Positions 5,066-13,626 of a stretch of DNA of 16,747 nt are shown piece after piece. Source of the DNA: an uncultured Phascolarctobacterium sp. (GTDB lineage: Bacteria; Bacillota; Negativicutes; Acidaminococcales; Acidaminococcaceae); NCBI GenBank assembly GCA_905207485.1, contig CAJLLL010000043.1, positions 1 through 16,747 of the forward strand. The letters are read 5' to 3'. Every line of letters starts with the position of its first letter. Position 1 is the stretch's first letter. The position numbers and the translations under genes are program-made. The notes beneath the pieces are model-generated. The model was given only the letters and a program-made list of their open reading frames with translations, had not been told where the DNA came from and made no database searches.

Positions 5066-5973
5066 AAGTTGTAACCGCCGCTGAGGAAGATGCAGGCGCA
5101 AGGGCGGACGTATTTTTGGCGGCGCAGCTTGGCGTTTCGCGCAGCAACATGCAGAAACTGCTTGACGAAGGGCGCGTTAAACGTGGTGACAAGGTTTTAA
5201 AAGCCAATTACAAGGTGCGTGCAGGTGAAGTTTATACGGTGGATATTCCTGAACCGGAGCCGATTGAGGCTGTTCCGGAGGATATTCCTCTTGATATAAT
5301 TTACGAAGATGACGATGTTGTTGTGCTTAACAAAGCACGCGGCATGGTTGTGCATCCAGCGCCGGGCAATTACACCGGCACGCTGGTAAATGCGCTTTTG
5401 TACCACTGCAAAAATTTATCCGGCATTAATAGTGCTATCCGTCCCGGCATTGTGCACAGGCTGGATAAGGATACCAGTGGCATTATGATTGTTGCCAAAA
5501 ACGATGCGGCGCATATTGCGCTTTCGCAGCAGATACAGAGCAAAACTGCTGAGCGCACTTACCTTGCCGTGGTGCGCGGCAATATTAAAACCGACAGCGG
5601 CATGATAGCAACGCAGATTGCCCGCGATAAAAACGACCGTAAAAAAATGGCTGTTGTAAAAGAAGGCGGGCGTGATGCCGTTACCGATTATGAAGTGCTG
5701 GAGCGTTTCGGCAAATATACGCTTGTGCGCTGCAAACTGCGTACAGGGCGCACGCACCAAATCCGTGTACATATGGAGTATTTGGGTTATCCGCTGGTAG
5801 GCGACCCTAAATATTCGCCGATGAAAACGCCGTTTGGCATTAAAGGGCAGGCGCTTCATTCGCATACGTTGGAATTTACGCATCCGCGCACCGGTGAGCG
5901 CATGAAGTTTGAAGCGCCGCTGCCGGAGGACATGCATAAAATAATTACCCGTTTGCATAACGGTCAATTTTAA
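5029..5973 (+). CDS. rluD: RluA-family pseudouridine synthase, RluD-like
   Basis: The 314-residue enzyme converts uridines to pseudouridine in ribosomal RNA. An N-terminal S4 RNA-binding domain (GARADVFLAAQLGVSRSNMQ region) is followed by the catalytic domain with HRLDKDTSG; Asp146 of the RLD triplet is the catalytic residue. The RTGRTHQIRVH block near the C-terminus is also typical. I choose ATG 5029 because GGAG and TTGGA lie just upstream; an in-frame ATG at 5005 has no good binding site. Both starts lie within lspA, so translation is probably coupled. S4 plus this length points to the RluD subfamily (23S helix 69 in E. coli), but the exact site is inferred. Confidence 0.9.
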   Translation: MEFTEDGIEAGLEVVTAAEEDAGARADVFLAAQLGVSRSNMQKLLDEGRVKRGDKVLKANYKVRAGEVYTVDIPEPEPIEAVPEDIPLDIIYEDDDVVVLNKARGMVVHPAPGNYTGTLVNALLYHCKNLSGINSAIRPGIVHRLDKDTSGIMIVAKNDAAHIALSQQIQSKTAERTYLAVVRGNIKTDSGMIATQIARDKNDRKKMAVVKEGGRDAVTDYEVLERFGKYTLVRCKLRTGRTHQIRVHMEYLGYPLVGDPKYSPMKTPFGIKGQALHSHTLEFTHPRTGERMKFEAPLPEDMHKIITRLHNGQF

Positions 5974-5989
5974 AACTGGGGTGAAAACA

Positions 5990-6541
5990 ATGAGCAATAT
6001 TGTTAAGAAAAACGTAATTATGGATGGCGCAGCTATCCGCAGGGCGCTGGTACGCATTGCGCATGAAATTATTGAAAAAAACAAAGGCGTTGAAGATGTT
6101 GTTGTTGTAGGCATCCGCACACGCGGCGTACCTTTGGCGCAGCGCATTGCCGCTGAAATTAACGCTATTGAAAACTGCGATGTAACTGTCGGCATGCTTG
6201 ATATTACGTTGTACCGTGATGACCTTTCCACGCTTGGATATAATCCGGTTGTGCATGGCACTGATATTAATTTTGACCTGAGCGGCAAACATGTTGTTCT
6301 GGTGGATGATGTTTTATACACCGGGCGTACTATCCGCGCCGCACTGGATGCCGTTATCGACATGGGCAGGCCTAAAACTATTCAGCTTGCCGTACTGGTT
6401 GACCGCGGCCATAAAGAACTGCCTATCCGTGCGGATTATGTTGGAAAAAATGTGCCTACTTCACAAAAAGAAACCATTGAAGTTGTGTTAAACGAGATTG
6501 ATGGCGAAGACGAAGTTTATATCGGCGAAGTAGTTGAATAA
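5990..6541 (+). CDS. pyrR: PyrR bifunctional pyr regulator / uracil phosphoribosyltransferase
   Basis: This 183-residue protein has the PyrR phosphoribosyltransferase fold. In Firmicutes it binds pyr mRNA leaders in response to UMP and so attenuates pyrimidine genes, and it has weak uracil phosphoribosyltransferase activity. The PRPP-binding motif VVLVDDVLYTGRT is at residues 102-114, and GIRTRGVPLA (41-50) is also conserved. ATG 5990 is preferred because GGGGTG lies 7 bases upstream; a GTG at 5981 in the same frame overlaps that box. It follows rluD by 16 bases in the lspA operon. No pyr biosynthesis genes are in the window, but a uracil permease gene lies just beyond. Confidence 0.95.
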   Translation: MSNIVKKNVIMDGAAIRRALVRIAHEIIEKNKGVEDVVVVGIRTRGVPLAQRIAAEINAIENCDVTVGMLDITLYRDDLSTLGYNPVVHGTDINFDLSGKHVVLVDDVLYTGRTIRAALDAVIDMGRPKTIQLAVLVDRGHKELPIRADYVGKNVPTSQKETIEVVLNEIDGEDEVYIGEVVE

Positions 6542-6580
6542 TATTTAAGCAGTAATTTATTTGCGCAGGGAGGGACAAAC

Positions 6581-7237
6581 ATGGAGAAAACACCGTTTGA
6601 ATTGCGCACCGAGGTTTTGGCGCAGAGAGTAGTAAAAAATTTGGAACGCCGCGCATTTGAGGCTTATTATTGCCCCACAAAAGAAGAAGCACTGGCAAAG
6701 GCATTAAGCCTTATTGATAAAAATCAGTGTGTATCATGGGGCGGCGGCATGACTTTGGAAGAAATTGGCCTGCTGGATGTTTTGAGAACGCAGGGCTACA
6801 ATATTATCGACCGTGATACTGCTAAAAATCCGGAAGAAAAAATGCAGCTTTTGCGCAGCGCACTTACCTGCGATACCTTTTTTATGAGCACTAACGCTAT
6901 GAGCGAGGACGGCGTAATGGTGAATATCGACGGGACCGGCAACCGCGTGGCGGCAATGGTGTTTGGCCCGAAAAGCGTTATCGTTATTGCCGGCATTAAC
7001 AAAGTTGTGAAAAGCTATGAAGATGCCGTTGCACGTGCGCGTAATTATGCAGCGCCTATTAACGTACAGCGCTTTGCGAATTTTAATCCGCCGTGCAAAA
7101 ATAACGGGCATTGCTACAACTGCGTTGCGCCGGACAGTATTTGCAATTTTATTTTAACTACCCGTAAAGGCAGTGTAATGAACGCTGCCAAACCGAGAAT
7201 TAAAGTAATTTTGGTTGGCGAAAACTTAGGTTATTAA
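6581..7237 (+). CDS. LUD-domain (LutC/YkgG-type) protein
   Basis: The 218-residue protein belongs to the LUD family (former DUF162), whose best known members, LutB and LutC, take part in lactate utilisation with an iron-sulfur oxidoreductase. Family features include SWGGGMTLEE (52-61), the NAMSEDGVMVNIDGTGNR block (105-122) and VIAGINKVV. Near the C-terminus is a cysteine cluster, Cys172-X5-Cys178-X2-Cys181-X6-Cys188, that could bind a metal or iron-sulfur cluster. A strong GGGAGGGA lies before the ATG. It is the last gene of the lspA operon, and no lutA or lutB partner is adjacent, so its substrate is unknown. Confidence 0.85.
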   Translation: MEKTPFELRTEVLAQRVVKNLERRAFEAYYCPTKEEALAKALSLIDKNQCVSWGGGMTLEEIGLLDVLRTQGYNIIDRDTAKNPEEKMQLLRSALTCDTFFMSTNAMSEDGVMVNIDGTGNRVAAMVFGPKSVIVIAGINKVVKSYEDAVARARNYAAPINVQRFANFNPPCKNNGHCYNCVAPDSICNFILTTRKGSVMNAAKPRIKVILVGENLGY

Positions 7238-7239
7238 TA

Positions 7240-7273
7240 AAAAACTCTGCGTCATAAAGGCGCAGAGTTTTTT
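7240..7273 (+). terminator. Terminator of the lspA-rluD-pyrR-LUD operon
   Basis: AAAACTCTGCG (7241-7251) and CGCAGAGTTTT (7261-7271) form an 11-bp stem with a 9-base loop and end in a run of six T. The A-run on the other side lets it work from both strands. Confidence 0.9.
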
Positions 7274-7284
7274 GCTTGCAAATT

Positions 7285-7317
7285 AAAAGCAGGCTGATTT
7301 TTAGTCAGCCTGCTTTT
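7285..7317 (-). terminator. Terminator of uraA
   Basis: AAAAGCAGGCTGA (7285-7297) and TCAGCCTGCTTTT (7305-7317) form a perfect 13-bp stem with a 7-base loop. Read on the minus strand it lies about 20 bases after the uraA stop and ends in TTTTAATTT. With the preceding hairpin it insulates the two converging units. Confidence 0.88.
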
Positions 7318-7337
7318 ATGCGGGTAATGTTTTGTAA

Positions 7338-8588
7338 TTAAATGTGGTTTAAAAATCCGAGACGGTCAAGAATTTTAAAAGTAACGCTGAGCACAATCGC
7401 AACCAAAGTTGCCAGAACCATGCCCTGTACGCTGATGGTGCCAAAAGTAAGTTTTGCGCCGGAAAGGCCGATAATCATAATAACGGCAGTCATAACAAGG
7501 TTGGAAGATTTGCTGTAATCAACTTTGCTTTCAACCAATACACGCAGGCCGCTGGCAGCAATAACGCCGAACAGCAGGATGCATACGCCGCCCATTACAG
7601 GCACCGGAATACTGTGAATAAGTTCTGAGAGCTTGCCGATAAAGGAAAGCAGGATAGCAAATACGGCAGCACCGCCGATAACCCATACGCTGTAAACTTT
7701 GGTAATTGCCATTACGCCGATGTTTTCGCCGTAAGTGGTGTTAGGCGTAGCGCCGAAGAAACCGGAAAGAATATTGGAGCAGCCGTCTGCAAACAGCGAG
7801 CGGGAAAGTCCCGGGTCTTTAATAAGGTTGCGGTCAACAATGTTGCCGGTAACAACCAGATGCCCGATATGTTCTGCCAGTACAACCAGCGCCGCAGGCG
7901 CAATAATTAAAATAGCGTCGAGATTAAATACCGGGCTGTAAAAATGCGGAATCTGGAACCACGGAGCGTTGATAACCGGGGTTAAATCAACAAGGCCCAT
8001 AAACAAGGCCAGAATATAACCGCAAATAACGCCGAACAGTACGGGGATGATGGCAAGGAAGCCGCGGAAGGCAACCGAGCCGAGAATTGTTATGCACAGC
8101 GTAAACATGGAAACTATGATATGGTCAGGGTTGATGTTTTCGCCGGTCAATCCTGCCATGGAAGCAGCGGTCGGTGCAAGTTCAAGGCCGATAACGGCGA
8201 TGATGGCGCCCATGCACGCAGGCGGAAAAATAACGTCAATCCAGCCGGTGCCGGTTGCTTTGATAAGCGCGGAAAATAAAATGAAGATAATGCCGAAAAC
8301 AATAAAACCGGATTGCGCGTCATGGTAACTGCTTGTTGCCATAATTGCCAGCACAGGCGAAATAAAAGCGAAGCTGGAGCCCAAATAAGAAGGAATACGG
8401 CCCTTGGTAATAAGCAGATACAGAAGTGTGCCGATACCGTTCATAAACAGGCAGGTAGTAGGGCTGACATTAAACAAAAACGGAACGAGCACCGTAGAGC
8501 CGAACATTGCAAACAAATGCTGAATACTGAGCGGAATGTTCAGCGCAAGCGGCGGCCGTTCTTCAACTTGGATGATTTTTCTTTCCAT
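7338..8588 (-). CDS. uraA: Uracil:proton symporter (uracil permease), NCS2 family
   Basis: The 416-residue inner-membrane transporter imports uracil with a proton. About 14 hydrophobic segments are spread along the chain. NCS2 landmarks include SIQHLFAMFGSTVLVP near the N-terminus, YLGSSFAF, VVLAEHIGHL with the first substrate glutamate (Glu239) and NTTYGENIGV with the second (Glu288); these match Glu241 and Glu290 of E. coli UraA. I choose ATG 8586-8588 because AGAGG is then 8 bases upstream; the ATG two codons earlier (8592-8594) is only 2 bases from it. It is convergent with the pyrR operon. Uracil uptake and PyrR are a common functional pair, but no PyrR-binding leader is evident. Confidence 0.95.
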   Translation of the reverse strand: MERKIIQVEERPPLALNIPLSIQHLFAMFGSTVLVPFLFNVSPTTCLFMNGIGTLLYLLITKGRIPSYLGSSFAFISPVLAIMATSSYHDAQSGFIVFGIIFILFSALIKATGTGWIDVIFPPACMGAIIAVIGLELAPTAASMAGLTGENINPDHIIVSMFTLCITILGSVAFRGFLAIIPVLFGVICGYILALFMGLVDLTPVINAPWFQIPHFYSPVFNLDAILIIAPAALVVLAEHIGHLVVTGNIVDRNLIKDPGLSRSLFADGCSNILSGFFGATPNTTYGENIGVMAITKVYSVWVIGGAAVFAILLSFIGKLSELIHSIPVPVMGGVCILLFGVIAASGLRVLVESKVDYSKSSNLVMTAVIMIIGLSGAKLTFGTISVQGMVLATLVAIVLSVTFKILDRLGFLNHI

Positions 8589-8624
8589 GAACATAACCTC
8601 TTTTCTGTTTTTTAAGCCAGTAAT

Positions 8625-8653
8625 ATTTTAATTGTTTTTGCCGTAAATGGCAA
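8625..8653 (-). promoter_or_regulatory. Sigma-A promoter of uraA
   Basis: On the minus strand: TTGCCA (8648-8653), 17 bases, TAAAAT (8625-8630). The -35 box overlaps an inverted repeat TTGCC-ATTTAC-GGCAA. The predicted leader is about 30 nt, too short for a riboswitch or PyrR attenuator. Confidence 0.7.
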
Positions 8654-8679
8654 GGTTGGCAAAAGTTTTTTTGCGGTTT

Positions 8680-8727
8680 GCGGCATAAAATTTTAACTTT
8701 GCGAAAAATTTTAAAAATATATGCCGC
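8680..8727. repeat. Inverted GCGGCATA repeat enclosing two AAAATTTTAA boxes
   Basis: GCGGCATA (8680-8687) and TATGCCGC (8720-8727) are exact inverted copies 32 bases apart. Between and touching them, the 10-mer AAAATTTTAA occurs at 8687-8696 and 8705-8714, spaced 18 bp. The block lies between the divergent uraA and cdaA promoters. It could be a regulator site or a bent-DNA element. Confidence 0.5.
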
Positions 8728-8732
8728 GGGCG

Positions 8733-8761
8733 TGGAATATGGACCTGCGGTTTGATATAAT
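8733..8761 (+). promoter_or_regulatory. Probable promoter of the cdaA operon
   Basis: A perfect TATAAT (8756-8761) with a weak TGGAAT (8733-8738) 17 bases upstream. The expected leader is about 20 nt. Confidence 0.55.
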
Positions 8762-8789
8762 AAAATAGCAGTATTTTACGAAACGGGTG

Positions 8790-9632
8790 ATGTTTTTGCT
8801 GACGAATGTAAACAGCCTCATCAAAACCATCGGCATTCTTGATGTAATAGATATTTTGGTGGTGGCATATTTTCTTTTCAGAATATACTTAATGCTTAAA
8901 AACACCAGGGCGGCGGTGCTTGTTAAAGGACTTTTAACGCTTGGTGCAATTATGTTTATAAGCCGCTGGCTTAATTTGCATGTTATAAGCTGGGTGCTTG
9001 AAAAAAGTATGACGGTGCTTATCGTGGCGCTGCCGATAGTGTTTCAGCCGGAGCTGCGCCGCGCGCTGGAGCAGATTGGCCGCGGGCGCCTGTTCCGCAA
9101 ACACGGCGAACTTGATGAGTTTGAAGTGGATGAAATGGTTAATTCCATTACATCGGCCGCCGTTGCCATGGGCCGCCGCAAGCTGGGCGCGCTGATAGTT
9201 ATTGAGCGCGAAATTGGCCTGGAAGAACGCATCGAAACCGGCGTTGCCATTGACGGTATTATCAGTGACAGCCTGCTGCTGAACATTTTTGAAAAAGACA
9301 CGCCGCTGCATGACGGCGCAGTAATTATCCGCGGCAACCGCATTGCTGCGGCAAGCTGCCTTTTGCCGCTTACCGAGATGCGCAACTTAAGCCAGGAACT
9401 GGGCACGCGTCACAGGGCTGCGCTTGGCATTTCCGAGCAGTCTGACGCGGTTATACTTGTAGTAAGTGAGGAAACCGGCACAATTTCACTGGCGCGTAAC
9501 GGCAGTTTGCAGCGTTATTTAACCGCTGATGATGTAAAAGAGTTTTTAAAAGCCTCAATTACACGTCCTAAAGCCGATTTTAAACAAATGCTCCGCGAAA
9601 AAATCAGTGAATTAAGAGGTGACAAAAAATGA
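8790..9632 (+). CDS. cdaA: Diadenylate cyclase CdaA (c-di-AMP synthase)
   Basis: The 280-residue membrane enzyme joins two ATP to make c-di-AMP, which controls potassium, osmolyte and cell-wall balance. Three hydrophobic helices (roughly 14-34, 41-58 and 64-84) precede the DisA_N catalytic domain. The two signature motifs are intact: DGA at 175-177 (in LHDGAVII) and RHR at 207-209 (in GTRHRAALG). A GTG at 8787 directly precedes ATG 8790 in frame, and either could start translation. The binding site is weak (GGGTG, overlapping the GTG), which hints at limited translation. It overlaps cdaR by 4 bases (ATGA). Confidence 0.95.
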   Translation: MFLLTNVNSLIKTIGILDVIDILVVAYFLFRIYLMLKNTRAAVLVKGLLTLGAIMFISRWLNLHVISWVLEKSMTVLIVALPIVFQPELRRALEQIGRGRLFRKHGELDEFEVDEMVNSITSAAVAMGRRKLGALIVIEREIGLEERIETGVAIDGIISDSLLLNIFEKDTPLHDGAVIIRGNRIAAASCLLPLTEMRNLSQELGTRHRAALGISEQSDAVILVVSEETGTISLARNGSLQRYLTADDVKEFLKASITRPKADFKQMLREKISELRGDKK

Positions 9633-10543
9633 AGCAGTTTTTGGAACGTGAGAATTTAATTCCGCGTATCGTCACCCTGATTGTTGCCTGCGGCTTATGG
9701 CTTTATGTTATGAGCGAGCAGAACCCGATGATTGAACGCGATTTTGTTGTGAAATTACAGCAGCGCAATGTTGCTGAAAATATGGTGGTGCTTAATGCGC
9801 CGGAAAACGTAAAGGTTAAGGTCTCCGGGCAGCGCAGTGTACTGGGCGGAGTTACCGAAAAAGAAGTTGTTGCCTATATCGACTGCTCAGGGCTTGATGT
9901 CGGACAGCAGAATGTGCCTGTTGTGGCGCAGTTTCCGGAAGGGCAGGTTTTGGAGGTAAACCCCAATAATATTTACCTTTATATTGATGAAATAAGCGAG
10001 AAAACCATGCCGGTAGAAACTGTTGTTATAGGGCTTCCTGCCAACGATTATGCTTTGAGCAAGCAGGAAGTGGCGCCGGAAACAGTTACGGTACGCGGCG
10101 CAGGCCACAGGCTGGATGCGCTTGTTAAAGTTGTTGCCCCTGTTGATGTAAGCGAAAAAGAACGCGATTTTGAAGTGCTGAGCCATCTTGTAGCCATCAG
10201 TGATACCGGTGCGGAAATGCACGATTTGGCTATTGAACCGGCTGAGGCAAAAATTAAGGCTACTTTGGTACGCCAGATGATAACAACGGAACTGCCGGTA
10301 ATTGTAAGCACTACCGGAGAACTGGCTGACGGCAAAAAACTGGTAAAAGCCGAAAGTACGCCGGCAAAAGTAAATATTCTGGCAGAGCCTTCTGTGGCGC
10401 ACAGCTTAGTGGCATTGCATACCAAACAGGTTGATTTAAGCAGGCTGCGTTCTGACGGCACTGTTGATGTGGAACTTGATTTGCCGCCGCATGTGATATG
10501 CGGAACAAAAACGGTTACGGTAAAATTTGTAACTGAAGATTAA
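9629..10543 (+). CDS. cdaR: CdaR, YbbR-domain regulator of CdaA
   Basis: The 304-residue protein has one N-terminal membrane helix (about residues 10-29, PRIVTLIVACGLWLYVM) and an outward-facing part made of repeated YbbR domains; I see about three units of the pattern V-V-x-V-x-G ... V-D-x-S. In Firmicutes, CdaR binds CdaA in the membrane and modulates c-di-AMP synthesis. The start ATG overlaps the cdaA stop (ATGA), so the two are translationally coupled. AGAGGTGA lies upstream within the end of cdaA. Confidence 0.9.
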   Translation: MKQFLERENLIPRIVTLIVACGLWLYVMSEQNPMIERDFVVKLQQRNVAENMVVLNAPENVKVKVSGQRSVLGGVTEKEVVAYIDCSGLDVGQQNVPVVAQFPEGQVLEVNPNNIYLYIDEISEKTMPVETVVIGLPANDYALSKQEVAPETVTVRGAGHRLDALVKVVAPVDVSEKERDFEVLSHLVAISDTGAEMHDLAIEPAEAKIKATLVRQMITTELPVIVSTTGELADGKKLVKAESTPAKVNILAEPSVAHSLVALHTKQVDLSRLRSDGTVDVELDLPPHVICGTKTVTVKFVTED

Positions 10544-10554
10544 TGGAGAATAGA

Positions 10555-12153
10555 ATGCTTTTAAGAATAAATAATGTAAGAATGGCGCTTGTAAGCGAAG
10601 CTTCTTTGCGTGAGGCTGCCGCCCGCAAACTTGGCGTAAAAAAACAGGATTTGGGCAGCGTGCGCGTGCTGCGCCGCGCTGTTGATGCCAGGCGCAAAAA
10701 TAATATCGTAATTAACTATCATTTGCTTGCAGAGATAGACGCGCCGGCGCGTTTTATTAATCGTCTGCTGCGCGATAAGGATGTAACCCGCTTTACGGAA
10801 GAAAAAGCCGCCGCGCCTGTTTTGGGCACGGAAAAAGCCGGCGCACGCCCGATAGTTATCGGCGCAGGCCCGGCGGGGCTTGTTGCTGCGCTGGAACTGG
10901 CGCGTTACGGCTACAAGCCGCTTTTGCTGGAACGCGGAAAAAAAATAGCCGCACGTGTTGATGATGTGCAGCGTTTTTGGCAAAAGGGTGATTTTAACCC
11001 CGAAAGCAATGTGCAGTTCGGCGAAGGAGGGGCAGGCACGTTCAGCGACGGAAAGCTGACCACGCGCGTTAATGACCCTGTAATGAATGATATTTTAAAA
11101 TTGTTTGTGGAAGCAGGCGCTCCGGAAGAAATACTTTGGGAACAAAAACCACATGTCGGCACCGATAAGCTGCGTGCAATGGTTTCCGGGCTGAACAAAA
11201 TGATTTGCAGCCTTGGCGGAGAAATACGTTTTGAAACATGCGCAGCCGATTTTATTGTTGAAAACGGCATTGTAAAAGGTGTTGTAACGCAAAACGGCGA
11301 AAAAATTTACGCGCCGGCTGTTATTTTAGCGTGCGGGCATAGCGCGCGCGATACTTATGCCATGCTGGACAGGCATAAAATTGCCGTAGAAGCGAAAGCC
11401 TTTGCCATTGGCGTGCGTATCGAACATCCGCAGGAACTGATTGACCGTGCGCAGTACGGTGAGTTTGCCGGGCATCCGAAACTCGGTGCGGCAGATTACG
11501 CTGTTGTGTGGCATAACCCGGAAAAAACAAGAACTGCCTATTCTTTTTGCATGTGCCCGGGCGGGCAGGTGGTTGGCGCAGCCAGCGAAACAGGAGGCGT
11601 TGTTGTTAACGGCATGAGCATGTACAAACGTGACAGCGGCATTGCCAACAGCGCACTTGTTGTTAACGTAACGCCGGAAGATTTTGGCAATAACGCACTG
11701 GACGGCGTGGAGTTCCAGCGTAAATGGGAGCGCTTGGCGTTTAAAGCGGGCGGCGGCAATTATTACGCGCCGGCGCAGAATTTTAAAACATATTTAAACG
11801 GCACAACGCCGGATGCGGCAAGCCTTGTTGATGCAAGCTGCCGTCCCGGCATAAAGGCGTGCAGTTTAAACGATGTATTGCCTGATTATGTAACGGCAAC
11901 ATTACGCGGTGGCATTAAAGCCTTTGGGCAGCGCCTTGCCGGGTTTGATGACGGCGGCGCACTTTTAACCGGCGTGGAGACAAGGACAAGCGCACCTCTG
12001 CGCATAATGCGCGGCGATGATAAGCAGTCTGTTTCGCATAAGGGGCTGTATCCCTGCGGCGAAGGTGCAGGCTATGCCGGCGGCATTATGAGCGCGGCGC
12101 TTGACGGTTACCATGTGGCGCGTGCAGTAATGGCACGCTTTGCGCCGTTTTAA
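10555..12153 (+). CDS. FAD-dependent dehydrogenase of unknown substrate (COG2509-like)
   Basis: The 532-residue protein has an N-terminal region of about 90 residues typical of this family, including DARRKNNIVINY, then a Rossmann FAD site GAGPAG (103-108) with the ribose-binding Glu126 in LLLERG. Further blocks are QFGEGGAGTFSDGKL, the MCPGGQVV segment and a C-terminal PCGEGAGYAGGI that closes the flavin site. I choose ATG 10555 because GGAG lies 6 bases upstream; the ATG at 10543 overlaps the cdaR stop and has no spacing. It sits between cdaR and glmM, where B. subtilis has no gene. No substrate or electron partner can be inferred. Confidence 0.85.
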   Translation: MLLRINNVRMALVSEASLREAAARKLGVKKQDLGSVRVLRRAVDARRKNNIVINYHLLAEIDAPARFINRLLRDKDVTRFTEEKAAAPVLGTEKAGARPIVIGAGPAGLVAALELARYGYKPLLLERGKKIAARVDDVQRFWQKGDFNPESNVQFGEGGAGTFSDGKLTTRVNDPVMNDILKLFVEAGAPEEILWEQKPHVGTDKLRAMVSGLNKMICSLGGEIRFETCAADFIVENGIVKGVVTQNGEKIYAPAVILACGHSARDTYAMLDRHKIAVEAKAFAIGVRIEHPQELIDRAQYGEFAGHPKLGAADYAVVWHNPEKTRTAYSFCMCPGGQVVGAASETGGVVVNGMSMYKRDSGIANSALVVNVTPEDFGNNALDGVEFQRKWERLAFKAGGGNYYAPAQNFKTYLNGTTPDAASLVDASCRPGIKACSLNDVLPDYVTATLRGGIKAFGQRLAGFDDGGALLTGVETRTSAPLRIMRGDDKQSVSHKGLYPCGEGAGYAGGIMSAALDGYHVARAVMARFAPF

Positions 12154-12155
12154 TA

Positions 12156-12184
12156 TTGATAATTCAGTTAAAGACTGCTATAAT
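12156..12184 (+). promoter_or_regulatory. Internal sigma-A promoter of glmM
   Basis: TTGATA (12156-12161), 17 bases, TATAAT (12179-12184), right after the preceding stop codon. It lets glmM be transcribed apart from cdaA-cdaR. Confidence 0.8.
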
Positions 12185-12234
12185 ACTTGCGGTAAATAGA
12201 TTTAAACTTTACATATAAAATGGAGGTTTTTATA

Positions 12235-13575
12235 ATGGCTCGTTTATTTGGTACTGACGGTGTGCGCGGCGTAGCTAATGTGGAACTTACCCCGGAACTG
12301 GCTTTTAAACTGGGGCGTGCAGCCGCAGCATACTTTGGCAGGGAAACCCGCAGCCCTAAAATCATTATCGGGCGCGACACACGCCTTTCCGGCACCATGC
12401 TGGAGGCAGCCCTTGCGGCAGGCATCTGCTCAGCCGGCGGCAATGCGCATCTTCTGGGCGTAATTCCTACACCGGCGGTTTCTTATTTAACATCCAAACT
12501 GCATGCCAATGCCGGTGCTGTAATTTCTGCATCGCATAATCCGTTTGAAGACAATGGCATTAAATTCTTTTCGCAAACCGGCCATAAACTGCCGGATGCC
12601 GTTGAAGACGAAATTGAAGCAATGGTTGCGGCGGAACATGATGCATCTAAAAATCCGCGCGGTTCATCCGTTGGCCGCGTTGTTAACGAAGAAGCCATGG
12701 ACAAGCTTTACATTGACCATGTTGTAAGCAGCGCGCCTACTAAACTGAACGGCTTAAAAGTTGTTATGGATTGCTCCAACGGCGCAAACAGCTTAATTGC
12801 GCCGGTTATTCTGCGTACTTTGGGCGCACAGGTTATTACTATTTTTAACCAGCCTAACGGCATTAACATTAATAACGGCTGCGGCAGCACGCATCTGGAA
12901 GCTTTGCAGGCAAAAGTTCTGGAAGAAGGAGCCGATGTAGGCATTGCCAACGACGGCGATGCAGACCGCTGCCTTGCTGTTGACGAAAACGGCAAAGCGC
13001 TTGACGGCGACCAGATTATGCTTATCTGCGCTCTGGAACTGATGAAAAAGAAAGAACTGCATGACAATGTGCTTGTTACAAACGTAATGAGCAATGTCGG
13101 ACTGCACAAAGCCATGGCAGAACACGGCGGACGCTGCGTAAAAACCAATGTCGGCGACCGTTATGTGCTTGAAGAAATGCTGCGCGGCGGTTACAGCATT
13201 GGCGGCGAACAATCCGGGCATATTATTTTCAGCAAATTTGCCAAAACTGGCGACGGCATTTTAACTGCCGTACAGCTTCTTTCCGCAATGGTTAAAAATA
13301 ATAAACGCCTGTCGGAACTTGGCGCGCTGATGACCAAATATCCGCAAATTCTTTTAAACGTGCGCGTTAAAGATAAATACGGCTGGGAAGAAAATGCCGC
13401 TATTAAAGAAGTTATCAAAAAATATCAGGACGAACTTGGCGACAATGGGCAAATCCTTGTACGTGCATCCGGCACTGAGCCGTTAATCCGCATTATGGCG
13501 GAAGGCCCTGTACAGGAACGCCTTGAAAATATTGTCAGCGCCATTGGCGAAGTTGTAACCCATGAGTTAGGCTGA
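12235..13575 (+). CDS. glmM: Phosphoglucosamine mutase
   Basis: The 446-residue enzyme converts glucosamine-6-phosphate to glucosamine-1-phosphate for UDP-GlcNAc and peptidoglycan synthesis. It starts with the typical MARLFGTDGVRG. The phosphoserine loop ISASHNP places the catalytic serine at 100. The magnesium site DGDADR is at 240-245, the sugar-binding GGEQSGHI block follows, and the phosphate-binding RASGTEPLIR is near the C-terminus. ATG 12235 has GGAGG 8 bases upstream; an in-frame ATG at 12220 overlaps that site. In B. subtilis GlmM physically inhibits CdaA, so its place behind cdaA-cdaR is meaningful. Confidence 0.97.
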   Translation: MARLFGTDGVRGVANVELTPELAFKLGRAAAAYFGRETRSPKIIIGRDTRLSGTMLEAALAAGICSAGGNAHLLGVIPTPAVSYLTSKLHANAGAVISASHNPFEDNGIKFFSQTGHKLPDAVEDEIEAMVAAEHDASKNPRGSSVGRVVNEEAMDKLYIDHVVSSAPTKLNGLKVVMDCSNGANSLIAPVILRTLGAQVITIFNQPNGININNGCGSTHLEALQAKVLEEGADVGIANDGDADRCLAVDENGKALDGDQIMLICALELMKKKELHDNVLVTNVMSNVGLHKAMAEHGGRCVKTNVGDRYVLEEMLRGGYSIGGEQSGHIIFSKFAKTGDGILTAVQLLSAMVKNNKRLSELGALMTKYPQILLNVRVKDKYGWEENAAIKEVIKKYQDELGDNGQILVRASGTEPLIRIMAEGPVQERLENIVSAIGEVVTHELG

Positions 13576-13582
13576 TTAAACA

Positions 13583-13611
13583 TTGACCGCATTGTAAAAA
13601 TATAGTAAAAT
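13583..13611 (+). promoter_or_regulatory. Sigma-A promoter of the glmS ribozyme-glmS unit
   Basis: TTGACC (13583-13588), 17 bases, TAAAAT (13606-13611). Transcription should start near 13618, some 60 bases before the ribozyme cleavage site. No terminator separates glmM from it, so read-through is also possible. Confidence 0.75.
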
Positions 13612-13626
13612 AAAGTGACTGCAAAG

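Noticed and set aside
5416..6363. Minus-strand open frame of 315 codons opposite rluD and pyrR
   Set aside because: Two well-recognised genes with intact motifs occupy the plus strand; this frame is low-complexity antisense without a binding site or family.
8595..8650. A PyrR-binding attenuator upstream of uraA
   Set aside because: The leader from the predicted promoter is only about 30 nt and shows neither the PyrR-binding consensus nor a terminator hairpin.
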